A stretch of DNA of 64,000 nt from Norana najaformis. Its lineage: Eukaryota > Annelida > Clitellata > Crassiclitellata > Hormogastridae. Position 1 is the first letter of the stretch, and each line of letters opens with the position of its first letter. Below are positions 43,994 through 55,431 of this stretch, piece after piece. The notes beneath the pieces were generated by a model that was not told where the DNA came from, did no database searches, and worked only from the letters and a program-made list of their open reading frames with translations. The position numbers and the translations under genes are program-made. The stretch covers positions 45,727,304 through 45,791,303 of the forward strand of contig OZ029916.1 of the NCBI GenBank assembly GCA_964023275.1, in the 5' to 3' direction.

Positions 43994-46147
43994 ATGGATG
44001 ACTTGTTCGGTCCTTCTCTGTTGCCGAAAGTGGCAGACCCGTTGTGGTTTCATGTTGATCGGCCGTGTGACGATGATGTTGAACTTACAAAACTAGAAGA
44101 GGATCATCACCAATGGGTAAGAAGCGGGGCCACTGTAGTAATACAGCCTATCGGCGATTTTGTGCGTAAACTTTAAAACATGTCTGCTTGCTGAAACCTG
44201 GGTTCAGTTAGCGTGTTTTCATCGAAACTAGCCTGCTTTCTGTTGAATGCGTGTGTCTGTTTATAGCGCTTTTCATTAAAATTGCTTTAAATGCGTTATG
44301 ACATGCCATTAATCAAATGAGGCCTAGTCAGTTTTTGGTGGTATTTGTTTACTTTAAGATGTGCCTCAGAAAAGCTCTTAAGAGGCGCTATGCAATCGTT
44401 CAGTTACTGTTATTATTACTCTGGTTTCAGGAAGGAATCGTTGTGTATTTGAAATTATCACTAAAATAGTTTGAGTTTGTTTATGCCTCTGGTGCTTGTA
44501 ATTGCATGTAGACTTATGTTTACCAAAACAAATTTATATTTTTTGTTAGCTTCTGGCAATCGCGGAAAAAGACAGCACAGTTTTACCAATTGGAAAGACA
44601 AATCTGGTAATGTATTATTTATTGTATTCGAATTTCTTTTGTATGTGATTCACCTTAAATGGAATACTGCTACTAATAGGTAAATCTCTAGAAATGGTCG
44701 CTTGCAGTCACCTTACTTATAAAGAATATGGCCACCCTAGACTTTAAGAGAAATTAGAGCTATGCAAGCTACCATAAGGACTAAATAAGTGAGTAAGTGG
44801 TTCCCCATTATGATATACACAGCACCATGAAGAACTTTGTCAAATAACTGCATGCTACTATATGATGTTCTGATTTATTTACACCAATAAAAGCATTTTA
44901 AAAATTTGTGTTAGTCTGTTACTTACTCACTGTATTTATTGCAAGTCCTTATGTAGCATGAAGTGCTCTAATTTCTCATGCACTATGGGATGGCCATATT
45001 GTTTATAAGTAGGATGACAACTAGCGGCCATTTCTCAAGGATTGCTGCATTAATATTCAGTTGAATTGAATGTTAAGTCAGTTGTATTCTAATTTCATTT
45101 GTGTCTGATCCACCTTAAATGGAATATTTATATTAATATCCATTATGATTATGACTGAACATTTTATGATGCCTTCAAAACTTTTAGCTTTCAAAGCACT
45201 CTTCACTAGCCTAAGTGATATTAAAGTTCATTAAGAGCTACTAATGGGGTTAGATTTTATGGATTAGATCAGGAAAAAACTGATTGTTTAGCATTGGACG
45301 ATTTTTCATACAGCCCACCCAAGAGGAGGAAGAACAGGAAGATGATGATGGTGATGTCGATGATGTCAGCGACAGCGATAACGACGACGAACTGGACACG
45401 GATATGATTGATGAACGTGATTCAGGTGATGATGTGAGTGATTATTATTCTCTCTTCTTCAGTTTTCTGCCATCATTCAGGCAGGTCCAGGAATCCGACA
45501 CCATTCTTTTGTTCTGTGCCATATATTTAACTTCTTCGTTGCCTTATCTGCTTACTTTATATCCAACCCAACATCATGGTTCTTGGCCTTCCTGTTACTT
45601 TCTTTCCCTCAGTTTTTTATTTCAAGCACTATTTTCTGGAAAGAACTTCCACGAATTCAAGGACCTTAAAGTAGGAAATGAACGTCTTCCCTTCATTCCA
45701 CTGTAGGACCTGATACACATGTGTGGATGGTGGCAATTAAATGATTAAACCTATATATCTAAACTTAACCTAGACTCATTTAATCTATATATGAAAATCA
45801 CCTAACACCTCTGATGTAGTTAAAATGCGAATACATAGAGAATTGCTACATCCCTCAAGCAAGTTCAGCAGTCCAACGACACCATTCTTCTCTGTTCTAT
45901 GCCATTTCTTTAACTTCTTTGTAGCCCCAGTTTCGGTTCACTATTTAATTTCTTTTATCTGCAGAGATTCCATGATACACAGACCCTCATAATAACTTGC
46001 TTCATTACAACACAAATTCTGATATAACACTGGCAACACTGTTGTAGATTATTACATTGTCATAACATTGTTGCCGTATTGTAGGTTGAAGTTGACATGA
46101 ACAATGCAAACGCCAACGTCGGTTCTCCTCACTGGGTTCTACGATGA
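43994..46147 (+). CDS. ANAPC15: ANAPC15, anaphase-promoting complex subunit 15 (4 exons)
   Basis: Exons 43994-44116, 44550-44606, 45314-45433 and 46085-46147, all joined in phase 0 at GT-AG introns (donors TGG|GTAAGA, CTG|GTAATG, GAT|GTGAGT; acceptors TTAG, ACAG, GTAG). They give 120 residues, close to the roughly 121 of vertebrate APC15. Exon 1 encodes LWFHVDRPC and ends DHHQW; exon 2 LLAIAEKDSTVLPIGKTNL; exon 3 is a Glu/Asp-rich tail; exon 4 VEVDMNNANANVGSPHWVLR then stop. The LWF.(V/L)DRPC and IAEKD...PIGK blocks plus acidic tail are the family hallmarks. APC15 acts in the APC/C ubiquitin ligase, promoting release of the mitotic checkpoint complex. Confidence 0.93.
44622..45126. mobile_element. 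Foldback (MITE-like) element with 45-bp flanking direct repeats in ANAPC15 intron 2
   Basis: Arms 44685-44800 and 44921-45040 are imperfect inverted copies (AGAAATGGTCGC..., CTTACTTATAAAGAATATGG, GAGAAATTAGAGC, ATAAGGACT, GTGAGTAAGT) around a 120-bp centre. Outside them, 44622-44666 and 45082-45126 are 45-bp direct repeats containing CACCTTAAATGGAATA. No transposase; superfamily not assigned. Confidence 0.7.
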
Positions 46148-47062
46148 ACAGTGTTCAGTTAGAAGCATCAAAAAACTCCACCTTTAAATATCCACATTCA
46201 AACGCATTGAACAGGACTTTTAAATGAAGCTCAGAAAGCCAAAACATCGACTTTTCTGCAAATGGTTAAAACAGCAATCACGCCATCCTTGAATGGCCCG
46301 ACAGCCAAAACCAGTAACTCATACTGGACAATTATAATTCGTGACCTGGCCCAACCCTAAAGCGCTCAGAAGGCGATGAGGCATGAAACAGATCCAAAAT
46401 AGTTCTGTGTACAGTTTTAAAATATATCACTCAAAAGATCTCGGACTATAGAAATAATTTTGCATAAAGGAATATATTTATTTTCAAAAAGAGCTGAGAA
46501 TATATTAAAATTTAACTTGCAATTTTTCTATAGTATTTGCACAAAGGCATTCATACTAAAACATTTATAAATTTTACTATCTTTGATTAAAAAAAATGCA
46601 GTTTTCACCAAATTACTCAGCCCATCCAAACTAATCCAACGCAATATTAAACCCATTTTCAGTTTTCCAACTTGCATCAGTTACCTCGTGTGCAGTCACA
46701 CCTATGTACTACTTACGACGTGTGCAGTCAGCAAAGCCAAAACGATGCTAGAACCAGTGGCACAACTATGAGACTGCAATTGGATTAATGAGGATTAGAT
46801 TAATAAATTTATATAGCGCCTTTAGAAGAACTGACTACTGAGAGGGGGGTGAAAGTCAAAATTGGCTCGAAGTCTGATAAAATAAAAACGGTTCTAATCA
46901 GGTTGTCCTGTTGCGAGGCCTTGCAACATGGAGCAGACAGACTTGATTTGCAATTCTGAAAGAGACATGTTTCACAATAGTCTGTTACAGCAATGTGTAC
47001 GAGCACTGAGTCTTGAAAGTTCCTCGATCTAAAAGTCTGATTTTCTAATGTCTGACGATGTG
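46148..47062. other. Convergent 3' region between ANAPC15 and TOX
   Basis: Holds the 3' UTRs of both genes. TTTATATAGCGCCTTTAGAAG near 46808-46828 looks like the tail of a minus-strand SINE. ATTAAA at about 46643 and AATAAA at about 46802 and 46879 on the plus strand are candidate poly(A) signals only. Confidence 0.35.
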
Positions 47063-50000
47063 TTACGTTTCGCAGTAAGCGCTTTTTCGATTGGCAACCC
47101 AGGCGTTGAACACGTCTCTGTAAGCAACAACACATGCAACATAAACAAAATGCTTTGAACATCAATTTCAGATAGGGGGGTCATCCACAAGAAAATGACC
47201 TAGGATCCCTTCCTCCTTCCCTCCCCCTTGTCTGCATTTACACTCCCCTTCCCCTTCAGGACGTCTACACTCCAAAGCCAATGGCTACTGAAGCTTGGTA
47301 GCCAGGGACACATACAAGGTGTGGTACTGCTCCCATCCAAGTCCACTATTGATCCAGGGCATGGATGGTCTTTAAGGCATGGGCTTTACTGACAACTACT
47401 GTGTACCCAATGTATGCATTCAAAATTTTTTAGATGTTTTTGACAAACACTTATAATGTGAGAAGACTGCTACTGCACTAACCAGAGACAACATAAGTTT
47501 ACATCTGCCAAGTTACCTATTATTTTATTGATTTAATTTTATTTAACTTGCATTTTGTAGAGTAACTTTATGACATAAGATTTTAAAATATTTTAGTTAT
47601 GTTTGAGAAAGAAAAGAAAACAACGTCAGCAGATGTTTGTTTTATTCCATAAATATGTACTAGAGCAGTCAAGCTGCAAGTAAGTACTATGATGATTTTA
47701 TAGCACCTGTTTTAACACTTCTGTCTTCACATCTATATTACATGGGCATGCGGAACCTTACCTGCACATTACACATAGGTTCAAAGATTTATACATTAGG
47801 ATAAATTTTGCAACTCGGGGTCTGCATTATCATACCCAAAATAATATGGGTGCATAGTGCCTTTCAACAACCTCTCGAAGACAAGGAGAGGGTCTCAAAC
47901 AGCGCCACCTGGCTATAAACAAAAGAACCTGTACGTACTTGCAGTGCATAATGACGCACTCAGAACTGCAGTAGTTCTTTTCCCATCGTGGGTCATCGAT
48001 CGCAGGATTCTGGCACTTTGTGTAGTTGCAAATCGCTCTCGGCTGGAAACAAATGGGAAGCATAAGCAATTGCCAAACGAGCTCTGGTTTTGGAAGGGTT
48101 TTTGTTATTGATCAATAATCTAATCCTGTTTTATAAAGGCACAACAAAAGTCATGATTTAGAATGTGTCTGCACTTCAGCCAAAAGATCATAGAAGCCCA
48201 GGTCCTGAGTCTGGTTGTCTGCCAAAAGATCCTGCAACCTTAGGGAGCGCCTTCAAGTGTTACTATAAAAGGGAGTTGCTATAAGAATGTTCAATTACAT
48301 TACAATTACTGCACCCTTGAGGACTGTTTCTGACTGGTGCTAGGGCTGCATGATAGTCTAGCAGTTAGCATGCTGGACTGACAACTCTGAGGTCAGGGTT
48401 CAAATCCTTTCTCATGGATATATGTAATAAATGCATGATTAGCCTACCTTAAAGGAATTCTTGAATCTACACAGCAAGTTTTTTTAAATTTTATATTACA
48501 ATAAAATTCAGGCACCCTCAAAGAAGTTGTTTTAACTCTTAGGTCATGCTATACACAGCACTTTTGTGAGGCACTTAAGAGGTGCTATATTAAGTGTATA
48601 CATACATACATACATGCATACATAACAGAATTCACTAATGCTTTATGTGTTTACATATCCCTGCTTCCAAATGACTCCTAACTAACTTACCTACCCTGTT
48701 ACTTAGCAACCCAAGGCCAATGTAACATAATAGACAGGACTCTAGATATAATGTTTAAGTATTTTAAATACCAGTAAACAGTTCATAGAGTCTTTTACAA
48801 AAAGTGTCACAAGAAATACATACTTTGTCCTGTTTCTCATCTTGTTTTGGTGACGCCATTCTTTCTGAGCTTTCTGAAGAACGCTGACTCGTTTCCAAGT
48901 TGTCAGTCTCATCTTTTGGCTCTGACTCCACTACGACTCCATCCTGTGACTCAGAATGGGAGTCCGACTCAAGTGATTTGCGTTTAGGCTTCGAAGACGA
49001 CGATTTCTTAGATTTCTTCTGTTTTGACTTCGCAGATGGCAAGATCTTGTCCTGAAGTGTCAAAATATACAATAACTTTCAAATAACCCAGCTGTTTAAT
49101 TTGAAGACTTTTATAACGTTATTCAGAATTAAATGCACAATCTGGATGGTTGAACATGAAAAAGAGAAAGAAAAGGAGGACAAGAAGGAGGAGAAAAGAA
49201 GAAGGTAGACAAGGTGGAAAAGAATACCTTTCACAGAAACAGATTTTTATAATTTTGTATTATTTATTATTATTATATGGAAATTGTTTAAAATAAATCA
49301 TAAATGGACATGAGCCATTTGCATTCTTAGGTGCAAAGCATTCAGCCAGCTGCATTTCGTCAATTAATTTATTTAAGAAAGTCAAAATAATTTAATCTTG
49401 ATTTAATTCCTTAAACATTAGATTTATATTCTTGCCTTATTAAGTGCACAGTATTCGGCCAGCTGCTGTATATAGTCCTTCTTGTTTTCCTCCGCTCGTC
49501 TGTTGTAGTCCTAGAAATCAGTAAACATCAGATTTGTCAGGAATGATTAAATGATGTTTAGTTGTGTTTACAAAAGTTGTGGAGACAACATCTTCTTGAA
49601 CAACAAGAATTAGTGCATAAAAACAAATTAGGTAAGTATTTATGCTGTACTTAACCTTAAGGTAACCAGAAAGTAACCAGAACCATCCTGAATGTAAGCA
49701 GAATGTACCCTGAAGGTAACCAGAACGCATCCTCCTATGTAACCAGAAGGTAACCTGAAGACATTCCGAAAGTAATCAGAAGGTATGCTGAAGGTAACCA
49801 GAAGGTATCCTGAAGATAATCAGAAAGGGTACTGAAGGTAACCAGTAACCAGAAGAAAAGCTGCAGTGAATATGTGAATAACTGATGTATCAAAGTCTGG
49901 ACTTGAATCAGATCAGTGAACTGACAGAGAACAAACTGGAACTGACAGACTGAACAAATTCGTCAGCAAATTCCAAAACCTCAGATGAGCCACGATAAAA

Positions 50001-53000
50001 AATCAGTCAAAGCACATTTTGTAGTAACTCCAACTTCAAATTTCAACTTCAAATGTAATTCGCAGACAAGTTGAATTCATCTATACTACTCTAAAGAAAC
50101 AGTAAGATCAGCAAAGGAGGGAACGTGAGCTTTAGTGTCGTTGCACACAGATACACCAAGATCTGGATACGGGGGCAACAGCTCACAAGTAACAGCATTC
50201 CTTCATTATACGTTTAATCGCTTTGAGAACTTTGTCACAACTTCGCCAAGCCTACATAGCATTCACAGACCGTTAATACATACTTGCTACTTACACTAAT
50301 TCTATAACCAACTTAAGATGCCTCTTCAGTCGGTCAACAAATAACAATCAAATATAAATGTTTTTTCTATAGCGATTGTATGCCTTGACCCTGGTTATTT
50401 TTTCAATTAATTAATTGGGTGAGATCCTTCACCACCACTGCCCGTTTGAATGGGCACCACACCATTAAAGGTTCCCGTGTACGGACTGTGCTAGTCCAAG
50501 ATTCAAATCTCTAAAAATAAGTCACGACCAAGATGCCATCCGGCATCCTCGCACTCAGAGGAGCCTTCACATATGCGCTAACCAATGCAGCTAACCAGGC
50601 CAGTATCAAAGAGGGCAGCCATAACGAATCAAAGAGGGAAAATATTTACAAAAGGGTTTTCATAGACCTCTTTGATTTGAGTGTCTAGTTCATCCCACAT
50701 GGTGGCAATGGCTGCGTAGAGATCTTCGTAGGATGCAAGAGGATATTTGGCTCTAACGCAATCCTGCGATTCTCGGAAAAACAAGGTGAAGGCGGAAAGC
50801 GATCGGCAAAGGAAATATCTAAATGGTTTTTTATAGACCTCTTTCAATTCTCCATCCAAACGATCCCACATGCTTGCGACAATCTTGGATATTTCGCCAA
50901 ACGTTGCCTGTGGATTCTGACTCTTGATGGCCATCTGTGTATCACGATAGAAAAACGCATAGGCAGACAGCGGCCTGGAAAACATACACAAAACAGAAAA
51001 CTACAGCATTAAGTACAAGCAACAACAAAACAAAGTCCAAAACATACTGAACAAGATCCAAAGGATATTTTAAAACAGTATAAGAATCGAACATAACAAA
51101 ACTCAGAAAGTAGAATGCAAAAACGATTACATAAACATAAGAACAGTTGAGGAATTTTATCAAGTGAACAACCAACTACAGAATAGGTTAATAATGTAAC
51201 AAAGAACAAATTCTAAAATAAAATCAACAAACACTTAGACAAGAATACTGTGTCTGCACAAGTAACAAGTGAAACATGACCAGAAACATATAATATGATA
51301 AGTGTACCTGTAGTACATAAGATACAGTACCAGTGATAAATCACAAACAGTACCAGTAGCACATCACATACACTACCACTAACACCTCACAAACAGTACC
51401 AGTATCCAAGTAATACATTAAAGAAGCAAGTAACTACATCAAAAACATGGCAGAGATAAATGGCATTGCTCAAATTCTTGATAGCAAATCACTTTACCAA
51501 AAGAACGGTTCAATCCACATCGTTCCCAGTGTCTTTGTACTCAAGATAATGACTCAGAAATGTTCGCTTACCTCTTAGGCTCTGCCGGATCTTTCTTCTT
51601 TACACTTATGGCAACTTCTCTAGACATTCAAATCATTAAATCGAAAAATACAAATTTTTATTTCTAATATCATTCAAGTTGACTTGATGCATAACTTAGT
51701 CCTCTTTAAATGAAGTTGCGTTCAGCTTTCAACTCTTAAACATCGTACCGTAAACTTATTTTTTTACAATTTCTAATTTTTCTGTAATTGGGTGTTACTT
51801 TCAGCCGCAACTCCCAGCAAACGTAAAAGCTCACAAACCATCAGGCACAAACCTGGATATACACTGACGAGTAGCAAGCAAGCTGAATTGTTTGGTTAAA
51901 CAACTTTTGCAAATAACTGCTTGACATTGTTGCTTTTGTGTGCACAAATTATTCTGTCCGAAAAGCTGAAAATGATTCATCCCAGCCAGGGGAATATTGA
52001 AACAAATCATGAATTTCCTGTCTCATTTATTTGAAACAATGGAAAAAGTTTCAGTTTTAAATTATATTTCAGCAATACTTTAGAATTTAAAAAAATTATT
52101 GATTAATTTCTCAGCAGTCAGTGCAAGCTTACCCATTTTCTTGTTTCATTTTCTTAGAATTTTCTTTCTTAATTTTGGCGAAATTCTTCTCATTAGTTTC
52201 ATCTGCGACTTTTGCTTTCAGATTTTGCAGCCTACTCTTGGCATTCGTTTTCTCAGTTTCTCTCGTTGTGCTAGCTGTTTCTTTAGTTCTACTAGTATTT
52301 CTACTCTCACTTCCAACAGAACATTATAGAATAGAATGCTTAATAAAAATGCTTTGAAATAACAGCATAAATATCAAAGTTCCATCAACCTGAGTGAAAT
52401 ACAGGTTTACCAACATCTGTTGACCATTTTCTTAACAAGAATATCTGAAAAGATGTTAAACACTTACCAGACTGGAGTTAAGCAATTTTTAAAATATGAC
52501 TGACTGAAGCAACTTCATAAACGAAAATGTCAGGACATACCAGAGATTACATTTGCTGCCTGAAGCTGTCCTTTTATTATCATAATGTATTTCAGATGAA
52601 ACGTTTCAAGAGTAATGTACTTGTAATGTCACAGAAAAGTTTACCAAACATCTCAAAGTTCAACAAACAGTAGTACTGTAGCACTAACGCAAGCAAGCTA
52701 GGAAGTTAACAGGGTCATTCCACGTCAAATCAACCATAATCCAGTTTTTAAACCAACATGTGGTAGGAAACCATGCAAAATATCAGCTCTTAACGTTGCA
52801 TGGTGTTCAAGAAACGTACAGTTTTATATTGATGGGGGCAGGCAGCAGCGAGCGAGCAACAATTCTGGGACATTTTTATTGTGAATAACTAAAGAAGTAC
52901 ATTCAGCTAGTCCTGAAATGCACTGACCCAATGTCCACAACAAAATCAGCTCAGGGTCTAGAGAAAAGCGATCTGCGCCACCCATACGTATGAAAACATC

Positions 53001-54202
53001 AAGATATTCATTGCTGTGCCTCTTAAAGACCTCTCAAAAGCAATAAAGAATAGCTATCTAACATATCTAAACAGGTGCAATTTAAGCTTAAACTGTTTCT
53101 TGAGCCATCTCTACTGTCAAAGTTTCATTTTCTGCAGGAGATATTTCCAGGAAAAGGTTCCAGTACACAAGAAAGTACAGCATGAGCTGCCATTTGCAAG
53201 CAGTGGACAAACAGGTCCACAGTAGGTTGCAGACTATACTGATAGCAGATTCACTTTTCTACATACAAAGACGGAAGACTGGTCAAATCCTTCTGAATTA
53301 TCAGTCTAGACTTGCAAACTAGCTAAAAAAAAATGCAAACTAAATTTGATACACCTTTCAACTGATTTATCATTGAAGAGTTTCATGGACAAAAGACGAG
53401 ACTTACTTTTTTGGCGCTTTCTTATCTTTTGGAAGCTTTGACTTCTTTGCTGCCTTAATGCGTTTGGCACTCGGTGGCTTCAACCCCTTCTCGAGAAAGC
53501 GCTTTCCTGCCAACTAAGGAAACAAACCCTTGGCAATCAAATTTGCTTCTGCACATGGAAATGAGTCATCAGCCATCAAATTACCATAGTGCTACATAAA
53601 TTCTGAAGTAGATATCTTTCTCCCACAAATACTGTGCTTGCATTGTTCTTTCCATACCTTTCTACAGGATGACTGCCTTGAACGGACCTAATGCCCACAG
53701 TCCACCTCATTCATTGACCATCATGCCTCTTCTGTAAAGGTCCCTCTTCTAACCTTTTGACCTGTCATGAGTTTTGCCTTTCATTTCAATCTGATGATCC
53801 CACGACTCCCTTGGATTCCACTCGTCATGGATTCCTTTCGTATGTACCAGTCTAGCTTAAAATACACCTACAAACTTTAGTCATAACACTAAATACATAC
53901 ATGCATATATATGTACATATATAAATATGAGTGTATGAACCCAGTATGTATGAATGTATGTATTAAGATCCTTGATAGATGCATACATGTACATAACTGT
54001 GCATGTACATATGTATGCACATATCATTTACTTGATGTGTATATGCATGCAGGTACATATGTATGTATGTGTGTGTGCATGTATGCATGCAGGTATGCAT
54101 GTATGTATGCATCTGTGTGTATGCCTGCATGCTTGCATACCTGATGTATGCACATATGCATGTGTGTATGTATGTATGTATGTATGTATGTATGTATGTA
54201 TG

Positions 54203-54236
<34 letters not shown>

Positions 54237-55431
54237 TGTATGCATGCAGGCATATATGTATCAAGTTACTTGATACAGGGTCTTTTAAAGACTTCCTGAA
54301 AGGACCGCATACATGGCTACCTAACAGATTTGAACAAAAGCAACTTAAAGCACATTGAAAATAACATAAGTTGAGCAGAGTCCAATTTAAGCAGTGGCAT
54401 GTTATATACATATTAAAACAAGGGTTATCCATGACAAACATCAAATACCAAAGTCTGTGTTAGAAACTGGGAGAACATATACAAGATGACTAAACAAAAG
54501 GGTTCTGTTTATAAATCTCAAATTACAATTACACCTGTAATTACTAAGGACTAAACGAAAGAGTTTACTAAGTGAGTCCAAAACATTTCTACCTACCTTT
54601 GACAGAGGAAGACCATCATCACTGCTCTCATCTTCCATTTCATTTTCCTCATCCTCCTCTTCCTCTTGACTTGGCACCACCTCCTCCTCCTCCTCCTCTT
54701 CCTCGTCCGTAAAGTCGCGTCCTGGCGAGCAAGACATCCACAGAGTTGTTTCCGCATTTTCGCTCGACGACAATTCCTCTTCTTCCTCCTCATCAAAGAT
54801 TTCTTCCTCTTCTGCCTTCGCTTCCTCCTCTCGACTGAGCGACTGAAGAGAAGACGCGCTGCCTGACTGCTTGTTCACCGTGAGTGCCCCCTGAGCCAGG
54901 ATGGGCTGTCGTGAGTAGGTTTTGATCGGCTGAGTGATGACGGACTGTGGCTGCACGTCAAAATTATCATCGCCAAAGCTCGGGGTGTGAAATGTCTTAA
55001 CAGAAAATAACACAACACATATACTGTACCATACCACACCATATCACATCACACCATACCACACCAAACCATACCACATCCTAATAAGCCACACCATATC
55101 ACATCATACCATACCATGCCACACCAAACCATACCACATCTAACCATACTACATCCTACCATGCCACACCACATTATGCCATACCATATCACATCCTACC
55201 ACACCATACCATACCATACAAATCATAAGTCCTTGGACAGAACCAGCTGAAATCCATAAAATCCTCAAAGACCACAACCAGGCTATGCACCTCTCCATCA
55301 TGTTTGCAATTGCTTTTTCTGTTGCTCTGCACTATATTCATTAACTGAACATAAAAACCAGAAGTTACCTCAAATATGGACGTTCGACTTCCCGAATTTC
55401 CAGAACTGTGGTTGTTACCGGACAGCGACAT
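47063..55431 (-). CDS. TOX: TOX-family HMG-box nuclear protein (10 coding exons)
   Basis: Exons in transcription order: 55431-55369, 54995-54597, 53513-53407, 52309-52133, 51619-51572, 50974-50839 (or 50818-50668), 49510-49436, 49051-48824, 48042-47939, 47117-47063. Phases match throughout, giving 463 residues. N-terminus [18 protein letters not shown] is the TOX signature. An acidic Glu-rich region follows, then Lys-rich [13 protein letters not shown] and [11 protein letters not shown] leading into the HMG box ([26 protein letters not shown], then [18 protein letters not shown]). C-terminus: [37 protein letters not shown], the conserved TOX cysteine tail. TOX proteins bind DNA in chromatin regulation. 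Exon 1 donor is GAG|GTAACT; the intron after 49436 starts with GC. The paralogue is not assignable; a 5' UTR exon may be missing. Confidence 0.9.
48345..48630 (+). mobile_element. tRNA-headed SINE in TOX intron
   Basis: Head GATAGTCTAGCAGTTAGCATG (A box) and CAGGGTTCAAATCCTT (B box, about 48396-48412). Tail GAGGCACTTAAGAGGTGCTA followed by (CATA)n at about 48597-48630. Lies antisense to TOX. Confidence 0.7.
49655..49862. repeat. Minisatellite in TOX intron, about 22-26 bp unit
   Basis: Repeats of GGTAACCAGAAGGTAxCCTGAA with frequent substitutions, about nine copies. In the intron between the HMG half-box exons and the third-helix exon. Confidence 0.8.
50405..50560 (+). mobile_element. SINE family F, diverged 3' fragment
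   Basis: GGGTGAGATCCTTCACCACC, CTGCCCGTTTGAATGGGC and CCGGCATCCTCGCA match the 3' half of family F. The tRNA-like head is missing. Confidence 0.65.
50668..50818 (-). CDS. TOX: Alternative HMG half-box exon B of TOX
   Basis: A 151-nt segment encoding [18 protein letters not shown] through [14 protein letters not shown], a second, diverged version of HMG helices 1-2 (about 39% identical to exon A over 49 residues; the SA.xxxFR core and MWD are kept). Acceptor CATTTAG (AG at 50819-50820) starts it in the same phase as exon A, and AAAGAG|GTCTAT ends it exactly as exon A ends. It can therefore replace A without frame change. The AG lies only 20 nt after A's donor. Reading straight through A and B is also open. 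Confidence 0.65.
50839..50974 (-). CDS. TOX: HMG half-box exon A of TOX
   Basis: 136 nt, acceptor TGTTTTCCAG, donor AAAGAG|GTCTAT (a weak donor). Encodes [20 protein letters not shown] through [14 protein letters not shown], very close to vertebrate TOX helices 1-2. Joined to 51572 upstream (AAG AG|G = Arg) and 49510 downstream, it gives a complete three-helix HMG box. Confidence 0.85.
52133..52309 (-). CDS. TOX: TOX Lys/Ser-rich symmetric exon (possible cassette)
   Basis: 177 nt, acceptor TTGGAAG, donor AATGG|GTAAGC, with two bases of a split codon on each side (phase 2-2). Encodes a charged segment including [12 protein letters not shown] and [17 protein letters not shown] just before the HMG box. 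It can be skipped without frame change, so it may be alternatively spliced. The acceptor lacks a strong pyrimidine tract; this is the least certain exon of the model. Confidence 0.6.
53890..54262. repeat. (ATGT)n-type microsatellite tract in TOX intron
   Basis: Degenerate TATGTATG/TGCATG repeats, pure (ATGT)n at about 54163-54240. Long Cys/Tyr/Met ORFs across it on both strands are artefacts. Confidence 0.9.
55015..55218. repeat. ACCATACCAC-type pentamer/decamer repeat in TOX intron 1
   Basis: Runs of CCATACCACACCATATCACAT with many variants. Simple-sequence repeat close to the acceptor of exon 2. Confidence 0.85.

Noticed and set aside
45284-45706. Acidic 140-codon ORF as an independent gene
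   Set aside because: Only 45314-45433 is coding, as exon 3 of ANAPC15; the remainder is intron after a strong GTGAGT donor.
50629-50991. A separate small two-HMG-box gene
   Set aside because: It lacks the third helix and has TOX-type splice signals and phase that join the surrounding TOX exons; kept as TOX exons A and B.
53911-54444. Several overlapping Cys/Tyr/His-rich ORFs on both strands
   Set aside because: Translations of an (ATGT)n microsatellite within a TOX intron.
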